From NCBI RefSeq assembly GCF_015461845.1, contig NZ_JACOPW010000001.1:434001-498000 (forward strand): 64,000 bases of DNA, in the 5' to 3' direction. Source of the stretch: Pseudomonas mucoides (GTDB lineage Bacteria > Pseudomonadota > Gammaproteobacteria > Pseudomonadales > Pseudomonadaceae). This document shows positions 7,609 through 16,487 of this stretch, in pieces. The notes under the pieces are model-generated. The model was given only the letters and a program-made list of their open reading frames with translations. It made no database searches and was not told where the DNA came from. Position numbers and translations under genes: made by a program. The stretch's first letter is position 1, and the number at the start of each line of letters is the position of its first letter.

Positions 7609-9561
7609 TCAGTTCGCAGTGCCGGGCAGAACCCGGACGCTGGCAAAGGTCTTGTCGTCGAAATTCGCACCCAGCGACGCCGCACGAACGTGCAAGTACC
7701 ACGCGCCGTTCTGGTCCAGGGTCACCGGGGCTTCATAGATACCGTTGCCCACGTCGAGGGCCGCGACTTCTTGCACCCGTGACGTCGGCGCACGGAAGTA
7801 GCGCACCTGAACATCCTTGACCCCGCTGCGCCGGGTCTGCTGCTGGCCCTGGACGATGCGAAAGCGCACCACATAAGGACTGCCGAGGGTGGCCGTGGAC
7901 TTGTCGAGCATGAATTCCACTTGGGGCACGCCGGGGTGTTGCGCGATTGATGGGTCCGGCTCAACCAGCGCAGTGAAGCAATGAATGATGTTCGGTTGAT
8001 TGAGCAGGAACGCCACGTCGAAACGCCCGGCCGACGGCAACTTGATCCGCGCGCTGTACAGCCCCGGTTCGACCTCGCGCAAACTGCGGTCGATGACCAT
8101 CGCCGCCCGCGCCACTTGCCCGCGATTGGGGTACCCGGACATCGGCGCGTTCATGCCTTCGGCGTAGAAGTAAGTGGTGTTGTCCACCGGGTTGACCACG
8201 AACACCGCGTTGTCGTCCCGCGACACCGCCAGGCTCGACGCCAGCGGCAGATCACCGGCCAGCCGTGGTGCTTGCGGCCCCGCTTCGAAACCCTGGCTGA
8301 TCGGCGTACGGCCCTGGCCCAGTGACGACAGGTTGATCATCGTGACCTTGGCCGACGCCAGACCGCGGACATAGGCATAGGCCTTGGTGAACACCACTTG
8401 ATAGGGCTCGGCCGACACGTCCAGTTCATGGATCAGCGAATCGGTGGCGGCGTCGATCACCGAGGCCTGGTTCTCCAGGGTGTTGAGCACAATGCCGAAG
8501 CGACCGTCAGCGCTGAAGCCCATCGGCCCCAAGCCCTGCTTCGCCTTGATCACCCGGCGCACCGCCAGGCTGGCGCTGTCGACCACGGTCACGGTGCCGT
8601 CCTGGCCATCGGCGACGTACACCGCCTGGGACAGCGGCGAGTACGCCACTGACAGTGGGTGCGAGCCGGTCTTGAGTTGCTTGCTGACGGACAGGCTGGC
8701 GATGTCGATGATGGTCAAGGTGCCGTCGTCACGGTTGGTGACGAAGGCAAAGCGGCTGTCCTTGCTGAAGGCGATTTCGTGATGCCCGGCCCCGGTGGCC
8801 AGGTGTTTGAGGGGCTTGAGGCTGCGGGTGTCGATGACCGTGACGCCGGACTCGTCGGCGGTTGACGCGTTGTTGCCGACCCACAACAGACGCTCATCCG
8901 GTTGCAGGGCCACGCGCACCGGGTTGCTGCCGGCGCTCACCGACGCCAGCAATTTGAATTGTTCGCTGTCGATCACCGCCACTTCCCCCGCCGCTGGCAT
9001 CGACAAAAACACCCGTTTGTTGTCCTTCGGGGTGACCCAATCCATCGGCGGTTGTTTTAGATCGATCCGGGCCATGGTGCTGGTGATGCCGCCCACCGAC
9101 ACTGACGGATCGACCACTGAAACACTGGCATCGCGGTTCATCACCAGCAGGAAGTAGCTGTTCAGATCCAGCAGCGGCCGCGCGCCAATGCTCGATTTGA
9201 GGAACACCCCGACCCGGGATTTGCAGCTTTGCTCGCGGCCCTGGGCCTGGTCGGCGGCAACGGTTTCGGGGTCGAGCCAGGCGCCAGGGTTGACGCCAGA
9301 CAATGGCTGGCCCGAAGTGCTGTCCTTGACCCGGAACTGCACGTCGGCAAACTCGCCTTCGCGCAGTACACCGTCCGTGGCCAAAGGCTTGACCTCAAGC
9401 GCCACCGACACCCCGTCACGGGAGAGACTCTGGCCGCTCCAGGTGTTGGGCAAGGCGACTTCGCTGAGCATGCTCGGCGGCACGGTGCGCCACACGCCAA
9501 GGCTAATCAGCGCGACGCCTAAAACCAGAGCACCACTGGCGATTCTGATGGTCCTGTTCAT
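7609..9561 (-). CDS. YVTN beta-propeller protein of the multicopper oxidase operon
   Basis: A 650-residue exported protein. Residues about 7-25 form a hydrophobic signal or anchor (IASGALVLGVALISLGVW). Residues about 130-460 carry repeated propeller blades with YVTN-like units (RFAFVTNRDDGTLTIIDIAS, AVYVADGQDGTVTVVD). The C-terminal part (about 480-650) looks like one or two FixH/YtkA-like beta-sandwich domains (LPSAGRFDVAFLLNQP, NGAWYLHVRAASLGANF). Only 13 bp separates it from the SCO gene downstream, while a REP hairpin separates it from the oxidase gene upstream. No catalytic motif is visible. A scaffold or redox-partner role in the periplasm is inference. Confidence 0.8.
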   Translation of the reverse strand: MNRTIRIASGALVLGVALISLGVWRTVPPSMLSEVALPNTWSGQSLSRDGVSVALEVKPLATDGVLREGEFADVQFRVKDSTSGQPLSGVNPGAWLDPETVAADQAQGREQSCKSRVGVFLKSSIGARPLLDLNSYFLLVMNRDASVSVVDPSVSVGGITSTMARIDLKQPPMDWVTPKDNKRVFLSMPAAGEVAVIDSEQFKLLASVSAGSNPVRVALQPDERLLWVGNNASTADESGVTVIDTRSLKPLKHLATGAGHHEIAFSKDSRFAFVTNRDDGTLTIIDIASLSVSKQLKTGSHPLSVAYSPLSQAVYVADGQDGTVTVVDSASLAVRRVIKAKQGLGPMGFSADGRFGIVLNTLENQASVIDAATDSLIHELDVSAEPYQVVFTKAYAYVRGLASAKVTMINLSSLGQGRTPISQGFEAGPQAPRLAGDLPLASSLAVSRDDNAVFVVNPVDNTTYFYAEGMNAPMSGYPNRGQVARAAMVIDRSLREVEPGLYSARIKLPSAGRFDVAFLLNQPNIIHCFTALVEPDPSIAQHPGVPQVEFMLDKSTATLGSPYVVRFRIVQGQQQTRRSGVKDVQVRYFRAPTSRVQEVAALDVGNGIYEAPVTLDQNGAWYLHVRAASLGANFDDKTFASVRVLPGTAN

Positions 9562-9600
9562 CCCTCTCTCCCCTTCAGATCAATTACTGCCCCACCGAGC

Positions 9601-9630
9601 CCCTGTGGGAGCGAGCTTGCTCCCACAGGG
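9601..9630. repeat. REP palindrome inside the oxidase operon
   Basis: A perfect 12-bp inverted repeat (CCCTGTGGGAGC and its complement) around GAGCTT, the common Pseudomonas REP form. It lies in the 94-bp gap between the multicopper oxidase and the YVTN gene, where it could stabilise or attenuate the polycistronic RNA. Confidence 0.85.
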
Positions 9631-9655
9631 TTGATGTCGTTCCCATCCCCTCGGT

Positions 9656-12600
9656 CTACGGCGCCGGTGCCGGTTCAGGTTCGTTGGTCACCCGCAGTAA
9701 CCCCCACAGCCCGGCGGTATTGCCGTAGCCGGCGTAGTCACGGAACAGGTAGTCGCCCGGTATCGCATTGCTGCCCCCGGCGCTCGGGTGCATGAAGCTG
9801 AAGTGCGCGGCCGGCAAGATGCTTTCGTGGGCGCCGATGTACATCGACATCGGGTTGTAGCCGAACCGCACCGAACCCACGCCCGGCGTCATCATCGGGT
9901 AACCGCCGGTGTCGCTCTTCTCCGACTGGAACGGGTTGACCGACCAGACGTGACCGTCCAGCTGGAACGTCGAACCACGGCTGCCACCGGTAGGCATCAG
10001 GATGTGGGTGCGGAACGGTTGCCCCGGTTTGGCATACAGCACCGGTGTCTGTGGATCGCCCCCCACCAGCGCGTTGCTGTAGGCCATGTGCGCGTTGGGC
10101 ACGTCGCCGTAACCGTTGCCATCGGCGTGACCGAACGGCGCGTCCGGCGGCAGGCCGAAGCGGTACCACATCGGTTCGGTTTTATAGTTGATGGCCATGC
10201 TCGAGTTGTCCTGCGGATCGGTCGGCACACCCGCTTCCGAGGCAATGCCTTCCACCGGCCGGCCATTGGCCCAGCGCATGTTGAGCGCCTTCTGCCAGAC
10301 CATCGCAAAGTCGCGGTAGGTGGTTTGCCCTGGCGCGGTGACTGTCGCATTGACCTTGCGCGCGTCCTCAACCCAGGTGGCACCGATCGGCAGGATGCTC
10401 ATCGCGCCACCGAGGCCTTTTTGTGGCTGCTTGATCACGTCCGCCGGGGTGAAATTCAGCCCGCCGAACTCCACCGCCGTGGCGTTGATGTTGTCGACGC
10501 TGCGGCCCAGTTGGGTAATCGGCTTGCCTTCACGCTCCAGGTGTCCGGCGTAGTACTGATAAGTACGCGTCGGGTATGCACCGCTGTTGCCAACACGTGG
10601 CGGTACGGTCTGGATCGGGTTGGTGCCGACGTTGGTGCCGTCGGATTTGGTGATGTCGTACGCCAGCAGTTGAGCGTGCAAGCCCACCGTGCTGGACGGC
10701 CGCATCAGGTTGTTGCTGAAGGTGGTCGAACCTTCGCCACCGTTGCGGTCACGCTTGACCATGCCCATCACCGAAGCGGTCTGGGCCAGGTCCGGCATCA
10801 CGCTCGGCAAACGGTTTTCCAGGGTGATGTTGATGCAGTCACCGGCCGCCGCGCGCAGCACCAGCGGTTCGACAGGCACACCGGGTTTCAGCTTGCCAGT
10901 GACCGGGTCGAGGTCGGATTTGCGCACGTACAGAATCGCGGTCGGGTCATGCAGCGGGCCGCTTTGCCCGCCGATGGTGAAGGTCGTCCCATCCTGGGGA
11001 TCGTTTACCGTGACCTGTGGAATGCTCACCGCGCGGGAGTTGTACACCAGCGTACCGCCCGCCGGATTCAACGGGCCGCCGACATGCTGGCCGAGGCCCG
11101 CCGGGTCCGCCATGGACAGGTTAAGCGGATTGCCGAGGATGTCGTTGGCCAGCGCCGCGACCACTTCATAGTTGCGTTGCACGGTCGGCCGGGTGCCGAT
11201 GCCGTTCGGGTTGGCGCCATACCGTGGGCAGGCGCCATCGAAGGCCACGGTGTTGCGCATGCCCGCCGGTTTCGGGTTGTTCGGCAGCGCGAACAGGTCG
11301 TTGCGTTGCGCGGTGTAGTTGCGCATCACCCCCCAGATTCCGCTCCAGTAACCTTCCAGGGATGCGTCCATCGAGTACAGGTAATCCCCGGTGATCGCCG
11401 CTGAACTGGACAACATCGAGACCGGCGCGATGAAGCCCATCTGCTCGGAGATCCCGATCATTTGCGACGAGCGCCAGCCGGAGTTGGAGCTGTTGCCGAA
11501 ACCGGAACCGCTTTGCAGCCACTTCACGCCGTGCAGGGTCACGTTGTGCTCCTCTTCATGACCGCCGGCATGCACCCGCAGCCGCACGTTGTCACCGGTG
11601 TAGGTGCGCAGCATCGGCGTGAACGGGTCCCCCGGTTCCGCGCCGCCCTTGTTGATGTGTGGCGGGAACAGCGTGGTGCCGCCGGTGGGCCCGGTGGCGG
11701 CAGTGACCAGGTTGGGCGCCAGGTTCATCGCCGGGATCGCCCGGTCAGTGCGGCTTTGCATGGCGTACGCCAGGTCGCCACCGAGGCCGTCGGCCTGCAT
11801 GCCGCGCTTGCCGTCCGGGCCGACCTTGTTCGGGTCATACACCCGCAGGGCCAGCGGTTCGTTGCGGTAATTGACCACGAACATGCCAGGGTCATCCACC
11901 GAGATGGCTTGCGGGCAAGGCCGGCTCGGGCAGCCCGGCGACAGCCCGCCGCGGGCTTCAACCACCTGTTCAAGCAGGGTCGCGGCTTCCTTGCGCACCG
12001 GCGGGTTGATCGCATAACGGAAGCTGTCGGCGGTGGCCGGGAAGGATTGCGCATCCGGCACGCCATTCGGCCCGGCGCCCACGTACACACCGGCTTCATA
12101 GGCGTGCTGGAAGTCGCTGTATTCGAGGAAGAACTCACGGAAGCTGTCGTTCTTGCCGTCGCCGTCCAGGTCACCGGTAGAAATCACGGCCTGCCACGAG
12201 GTCGGCCCGCCGTCCTGCCGCGCGCCGCTGTACAACGGCTCGCCGGTTTCGGCGTGGAACCAGGTGGAACCGGCCGGCTCTGCCAGCACGGTGGCGTACA
12301 GGCCGATCTGTTGGTGCGTCGATGGGCCCAGGTGGTCGTGGGTGAAAATGGTCCCCAGGCCACGGTCGACGCCTTTGCTGTTGACCACCGGATCGACGAA
12401 CCAGCGCTGCATCGCTGTGCGCGCGCCCACCCAATCGGCCCGGCCATATTGACCAAAGAACGGATGCTGCTTGGCTACCGGGCAAGTCGGTGTGCCGTCA
12501 CGCGGGTCGGTGCCTTCGCATTGGTTGAACAGACGAATTGCGTGGATGCGCTCTTGCACGGCACCCGGGGAAAGCACGCCGTCTTCATAGTTCCAGCCGT

Positions 12601-15478
12601 TGGCCGAGCCGTCGGCGGCGGTCAGGTCCCATTTCGGCAGGTGGATGTGCTGACCGATCACGTCGGTCGGCGTGCGCACCTGATAGTCATCCATCTCGTA
12701 GATGGCCGGCACCAGGTTGGTTTGCTGGTACTGCACGCAGTCGAAGGTGTTCATGCGCATCACCAGCGGTTCTGGCGGACGCTGTTTGGTGATCACCGGC
12801 CAGGCGTCTTCCCACAGCGCCAGGATGCGCGCTTGCGGGAAGTGGTAGCCGACCTTGTTGTACACCGCGTCGAACTGGATGTTCGCAGCCTTATAGATGC
12901 GCGGACGGTCGGCGGTGAAGGTCGAGGAACCGGTAAACGACAACCCGTCGACCCGTTCGCCGCTGTTGAACTCGCCGGTGCCGGCGCTGGCGGTCAGGCG
13001 TTTTTGCCGATCATCCATGCACGGTTCGTAATACGGCGCACCCGCCATCGGCAACGCGCCGTTGGTGCGGAAGTTGCGCGCCACCACTTGATTGCCCGGC
13101 AGCACGGCGAAGCTCGGGTGGTCCTTTTGGGCGTGGAACGCCATGGCCGCCTGTTCCACTTCAGTGCCCTCTTCGGGCATATAAATCGGTTTGGCGCGGG
13201 TCACTTCCTTGGAGAAATCCAGCGACGTGGTGACGGTGTGCGCCTGACCACCCGATGAGAACCCGTCCAGTGAATGCCGCCCCAGACCGCCATCCCAGCC
13301 ACCGGACTGCGCCGGATCGAGGTTGGCCCACAAGGCATTGCCACTGGTTTTCAGGGATTGCGCCTTGGCGGCGTCGAGCATGTCCAGCGGCGGAGTTGGT
13401 GGACGTTGGCCGACCGAGCTTTCCATGCCACCGATCCAGAACGGATAGCCCGGGTTTTTCAGGCTGCCGTCAGCGTTGCGGTTGGCTTCACTGCGATCCA
13501 CCAGGGCCAGGGAACCGATGGCTTGGGCACCACCGCTACCGCCGTGATGTTCGCCGTCGTCATCGCCCTCCTCGTCGTCATCGTCATGACCGGCCACCAG
13601 GGTTTCGCTGATCTTCGGGACGACCGCGACTTTGCCCGGCATCGGCGCCATGGCTTTGCCCGGCAGCGGCACGACCGCAGGAATCGGCGTGCCGGCAATG
13701 ATCTCGCCATCCGGCAAGGCCCGTGCGCCCGCCGCCGGTTTACCGCTGCGCAACGCGTAAGGTTCGCTGTGATAACCGTCGTTGCCCTGTTGGGAGACTT
13801 CGAGTCTGGTGCCTTCCTCGAACACATCGTGTACCCGCCACATGCTCCACATGCCTTGGGCAAAGTGCGGATAGAAGTGGCAGTGATAGATCGCATCGCC
13901 GGCCACGCGGTTGCGGTTGCCCGAACCCCCATTGGCGATTTCATAGGTGTAGCCGGCGCCCGGACCAATGCCCTGGGCATCGACGTAGTCGGAGTTATCG
14001 TCGTTGGGGTTGAACAGCCATTGGTGCCCGTGCAAGTGGAAGATGTGTTGCTCGTGGCCGTTGTGGGTGTTGCGGAATTTGACGAAGTCACCGATGTAGC
14101 TGTGGTTGACGTTGGCCGGCTCGGACGGATACAGCGCCATGGTCGCCTTGACCCCGACCTGATCGGCGCGTGGCGTTTCGCCCGGACGAATGTTTTCCAG
14201 GCCGGCGTTGGCCGGTACATCCACCAGCATTGCCACGTCCCCCACGGTGTGGGAACTGAGGAAAAATTCTTCATAGGCGCAGGACAGGCAATCGTGCATC
14301 GGCCCGACACCCAGTCGGTTGGCCACCACCTCGGCGCCCATGCCGCCGGAACCGTAGTTGATCATGAACGCGTCGCGGGTCGGCTCCAGCACGTGGGCCA
14401 TCACCGGGTCAGCCCAATACGCCGGGAACGCCTGAGTCGCAGCCACTTCATCCTGGAACTGCGAGGCGAAATCGCGGAACGGCTCCAGCCGGTTAGGCAG
14501 CGCCGGGTTGCGTTTGCCGATAGCTTCCAGCGGATAAGTCGCGGGCGGGAAGCTGCCATCAGCGTTACTGCCCATCACGATCGCGTCGCTCTCGCTGGAA
14601 ATGATTTCACTGCCATCGACCATGCTGATGATCGGGGTGCCGGCCTTGCCTTCACGGATCCACGGTTCGCGCTGCGGGTAGCGCGCCTGGTAATCGACAA
14701 TCGGCTGACCGGCCGGGGTGCGGCCGGTGCTGGCCAGGCGCATCTCTTCTTCGGTCACGGTGTTGCGATAGGTACGGCCACCTTTGGGCACCACCACCAC
14801 TTCACCGAACAGGCCGTTGGCAACGTTGCCCGCATCACCTTCACCCCCAAATGTGGCGCCACGGCTGCTGGCGGCAAACGCGCCCTCACGCTCGGCGTAC
14901 AGGGTGTAGGACCGCGTGGCACCGGGCGGAATCAGCGTGTTGGCATTGCGCCCGGTGAAGGACGCGATGTCGTCAATGCTGTTGACCGCTTGCAGGCCGT
15001 TGACCTGGAAGCCGACATGGCGGTCAGTGACTTGCTCATCGACCTTGAACTGATCGGCATTACCGGTTGCCCCCCCTTCTGCGCCCTCGACGTCGGTCTC
15101 TTCGTGCTTGCCGGGGTTGGCCTGATACGCCAGCAAATTCTGCAGATTGATCGTCAGGCAATCACCCGCCGCTACACGCAGCACCAGTGGACGCGGACGC
15201 TTGTCGGGCCGCAACGAAACTTTGCCCGGCACCGCTGCGCCCCCTTGGGCGAGGGGCATGTTGTGGTCGTCGACCACGTCGCGGCGCAGGGCGAACATCA
15301 TGCCGTTGGCGTTCTGTGCGCCGAGGCGGTTGAACATCAGCGGCTGATCCAGCGCCACGACGTTCGCCACCAGATTGCGTTCGCAACGGGCGGCCGCCTC
15401 GGCCATCTCGATGCCAAACAAGGGCGCGAAAAACAACAGCAGATTAATCAGGTAATGAGCGTGGGGTATGCCGGACAT
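9656..15478 (-). CDS. mnxG: Giant multicopper oxidase, Mn(II)-oxidising MnxG type
   Basis: A 1940-residue secreted multicopper oxidase. ATG 15478 has GAGG nine bases upstream; the in-frame GTG at 15484 is too close to that site. Residues about 8-30 are a hydrophobic export signal ending near AEAAA. Several cupredoxin-like domains carry copper ligands: HIFHLHGHQW near 477, HCHFYPHFAQGMW near 530, HDHLGPSTHQQ near 1046, HEEEHNVTLHGVKW near 1313, DGHVWSVNP near 1843 and HFSFMHPSAGG near 1890. An Asp/Glu/His-rich run lies near 630-645. The length and motif layout match Pseudomonas MnxG, which oxidises Mn(II) to Mn oxide and is exported by type II secretion. The name rests on recognition by eye; McoA is the main alternative. 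A sigma-54 promoter and three operator half-sites precede it. Confidence 0.85.
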   Translation of the reverse strand: MSGIPHAHYLINLLLFFAPLFGIEMAEAAARCERNLVANVVALDQPLMFNRLGAQNANGMMFALRRDVVDDHNMPLAQGGAAVPGKVSLRPDKRPRPLVLRVAAGDCLTINLQNLLAYQANPGKHEETDVEGAEGGATGNADQFKVDEQVTDRHVGFQVNGLQAVNSIDDIASFTGRNANTLIPPGATRSYTLYAEREGAFAASSRGATFGGEGDAGNVANGLFGEVVVVPKGGRTYRNTVTEEEMRLASTGRTPAGQPIVDYQARYPQREPWIREGKAGTPIISMVDGSEIISSESDAIVMGSNADGSFPPATYPLEAIGKRNPALPNRLEPFRDFASQFQDEVAATQAFPAYWADPVMAHVLEPTRDAFMINYGSGGMGAEVVANRLGVGPMHDCLSCAYEEFFLSSHTVGDVAMLVDVPANAGLENIRPGETPRADQVGVKATMALYPSEPANVNHSYIGDFVKFRNTHNGHEQHIFHLHGHQWLFNPNDDNSDYVDAQGIGPGAGYTYEIANGGSGNRNRVAGDAIYHCHFYPHFAQGMWSMWRVHDVFEEGTRLEVSQQGNDGYHSEPYALRSGKPAAGARALPDGEIIAGTPIPAVVPLPGKAMAPMPGKVAVVPKISETLVAGHDDDDEEGDDDGEHHGGSGGAQAIGSLALVDRSEANRNADGSLKNPGYPFWIGGMESSVGQRPPTPPLDMLDAAKAQSLKTSGNALWANLDPAQSGGWDGGLGRHSLDGFSSGGQAHTVTTSLDFSKEVTRAKPIYMPEEGTEVEQAAMAFHAQKDHPSFAVLPGNQVVARNFRTNGALPMAGAPYYEPCMDDRQKRLTASAGTGEFNSGERVDGLSFTGSSTFTADRPRIYKAANIQFDAVYNKVGYHFPQARILALWEDAWPVITKQRPPEPLVMRMNTFDCVQYQQTNLVPAIYEMDDYQVRTPTDVIGQHIHLPKWDLTAADGSANGWNYEDGVLSPGAVQERIHAIRLFNQCEGTDPRDGTPTCPVAKQHPFFGQYGRADWVGARTAMQRWFVDPVVNSKGVDRGLGTIFTHDHLGPSTHQQIGLYATVLAEPAGSTWFHAETGEPLYSGARQDGGPTSWQAVISTGDLDGDGKNDSFREFFLEYSDFQHAYEAGVYVGAGPNGVPDAQSFPATADSFRYAINPPVRKEAATLLEQVVEARGGLSPGCPSRPCPQAISVDDPGMFVVNYRNEPLALRVYDPNKVGPDGKRGMQADGLGGDLAYAMQSRTDRAIPAMNLAPNLVTAATGPTGGTTLFPPHINKGGAEPGDPFTPMLRTYTGDNVRLRVHAGGHEEEHNVTLHGVKWLQSGSGFGNSSNSGWRSSQMIGISEQMGFIAPVSMLSSSAAITGDYLYSMDASLEGYWSGIWGVMRNYTAQRNDLFALPNNPKPAGMRNTVAFDGACPRYGANPNGIGTRPTVQRNYEVVAALANDILGNPLNLSMADPAGLGQHVGGPLNPAGGTLVYNSRAVSIPQVTVNDPQDGTTFTIGGQSGPLHDPTAILYVRKSDLDPVTGKLKPGVPVEPLVLRAAAGDCINITLENRLPSVMPDLAQTASVMGMVKRDRNGGEGSTTFSNNLMRPSSTVGLHAQLLAYDITKSDGTNVGTNPIQTVPPRVGNSGAYPTRTYQYYAGHLEREGKPITQLGRSVDNINATAVEFGGLNFTPADVIKQPQKGLGGAMSILPIGATWVEDARKVNATVTAPGQTTYRDFAMVWQKALNMRWANGRPVEGIASEAGVPTDPQDNSSMAINYKTEPMWYRFGLPPDAPFGHADGNGYGDVPNAHMAYSNALVGGDPQTPVLYAKPGQPFRTHILMPTGGSRGSTFQLDGHVWSVNPFQSEKSDTGGYPMMTPGVGSVRFGYNPMSMYIGAHESILPAAHFSFMHPSAGGSNAIPGDYLFRDYAGYGNTAGLWGLLRVTNEPEPAPAP

Positions 15479-15534
15479 GATCACGGACCTCGCATTGGGT
15501 GCTCACAAGGAACAATTCTCGACAAGTGCGCTGG

Positions 15535-15550
15535 AGCAATCGCCATGCCA
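15535..15550 (-). promoter_or_regulatory. Sigma-54 promoter of the multicopper oxidase operon
   Basis: On the minus strand TGGCATGGCGATTGCT matches the consensus TGGCAYG-N4-TTGCW at every fixed position. Transcription would start near 15523, about 45 bases before the ATG at 15478. The operator cluster at 15608-15662 lies 58-112 bp further upstream, as expected for an NtrC-type activator. Confidence 0.85.
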
Positions 15551-15607
15551 AAAATAATTGTGTTGTTTTTCAGTCAGTTAAGTTGACGACTTAATAACTC
15601 GGGGGAT

Positions 15608-15662
15608 ATTCCCCACTAATTCCCCACTTTTCTGCCGGGGCCATCATTCCCCACTATTGGGG
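15608..15662. promoter_or_regulatory. Upstream operator cluster of the sigma-54 regulon, site 2
   Basis: Three exact copies of ATTCCCCAC stand at 15608-15616, 15619-15627 and 15646-15654. The third is completed to the palindrome CCCC-N6-GGGG (15649-15662). The first two are 11 bp apart, about one helical turn. Position and repetition fit an upstream activating sequence. Confidence 0.65.
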
Positions 15663-15683
15663 CAAGCCGGCACGGGGTTTCGA

Positions 15684-16292
15684 CTACAACGGCGCGTCCA
15701 CGGCCAGGCCCTGCAAACGCCGGTATTGGCGCAGGACATCCGGCACGTAGCGCTGGGTTTCGGCGAACGGCGGGATCGCCCCGCCACGGCTGAGCACCGC
15801 TTGCGGGCCGGCGTTGTAGGCCGCTACCGCGAGGGCAATGTCGTTGTCGAACAGGGTCAGCAGACGCTTGAGGTATTTGGCGCCGCCCTGGATGTTGGCC
15901 TTCGGATCGTAGACATCCTTGACCCCCATCTCCCGCGCGGTGTCGGGCATCAACTGCATCAATCCGCCAGCGCCTTTGGCGGACGTTGCGTCGGCGTTGT
16001 AGCGGGACTCGGCGCGAATGACCGCGTGTAACAGCGCCTCCGGAACTTCATTGGCCTTGGCAGCCGCCGAGACCAGCTCGGCGTAGGGTTGCGCGGCGAT
16101 CATCTGCGGTTGCTGGTCGAGGCTGACGACCGCTGCGGTGGGCTCGTGAATAACCCGTTCATAGGTGCGGCCGGGGCGGTGAACGTTGGACAAAACGTAG
16201 CTGCCCTTGGCGTCCACGGAAACGAAGACATCGGCCTGTGCGACGCTGGTCAATAGCAGGCATCCGAGCAATCCAGTGGTGAGTGTTTTCAT
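15684..16292 (-). CDS. Lytic transglycosylase (SLT domain)
   Basis: ATG 16292 with GGGAGG seven bases upstream gives 202 residues. Signal peptide at 1-20 (ending SVAQA), then a short region, then a Slt70-type domain from about 75: AVIRAESRYNADATSAKGA with the catalytic Glu at 95, GLMQLMPDTA, and AVAAYNAGPQAV. The enzyme cleaves the glycan strands of peptidoglycan. Small dedicated transglycosylases are often coupled to envelope-spanning machines, and this one sits between the oxidase gene and gspG, so opening the wall for the secretion apparatus is a reasonable inference. Confidence 0.88.
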   Translation of the reverse strand: MKTLTTGLLGCLLLTSVAQADVFVSVDAKGSYVLSNVHRPGRTYERVIHEPTAAVVSLDQQPQMIAAQPYAELVSAAAKANEVPEALLHAVIRAESRYNADATSAKGAGGLMQLMPDTAREMGVKDVYDPKANIQGGAKYLKRLLTLFDNDIALAVAAYNAGPQAVLSRGGAIPPFAETQRYVPDVLRQYRRLQGLAVDAPL

Positions 16293-16313
16293 TGTTCTAC
16301 CTCCCCTGGCCGG

Positions 16314-16340
16314 CCCCGAAAATTGGGGGTAATGCCCCAC
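16314..16340. promoter_or_regulatory. Upstream operator of the sigma-54 regulon, site 3
   Basis: CCCC at 16314-16317 and GGGG at 16325-16328 with a 7-base gap, followed by ATGCCCCAC (16332-16340), which matches ATTCCCCAC in 8 of 9 positions. It lies in the divergent region between the transglycosylase gene and gspG, 77-103 bp upstream of a sigma-54-like promoter pointing to gspG. Confidence 0.5.
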
Positions 16341-16363
16341 TGGCCGATCGTTAATCAGCCATA

Positions 16364-16378
16364 CGCAAGCACTGTGCC
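16364..16378 (-). promoter_or_regulatory. Possible sigma-54 promoter toward the lytic transglycosylase
   Basis: On the minus strand GGCACAGTGCTTGC has GG and GC at the right spacing and a TTGC box, but the base before GG is C. It would start near 16352, leaving the operator at 16314-16340 downstream of the promoter, which is not the usual arrangement. Confidence 0.35.
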
Positions 16379-16416
16379 GTAAGCGTGAAAGGCCGTAGCA
16401 CGGGAGGTTCAGAAGG

Positions 16417-16433
16417 TTGCCAGGGGCTTTGCA
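16417..16433 (+). promoter_or_regulatory. Possible sigma-54 promoter of gspG-gspF
   Basis: TTGCCAGGGGCTTTGCA matches the consensus YTGGCACG-N4-TTGCW in the full -12 box and in 6 of 8 positions of the -24 box; the second G of the -24 pair is C. The start would fall near 16445, 43 bases before gspG. Distances to the operator agree with those in front of the oxidase and receiver genes. Confidence 0.45.
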
Positions 16434-16487
16434 TGGCAATTGCATAAGCCTTTATCGCGACCCTTCTGCCGACTGTGTGAGGTCATC

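Noticed and set aside
13274..15586. Long open frame on the plus strand opposite the multicopper oxidase gene (770 codons)
   Set aside because: It mirrors the codon pattern of the real gene on the other strand in high-GC DNA, has no domain and no ribosome site.
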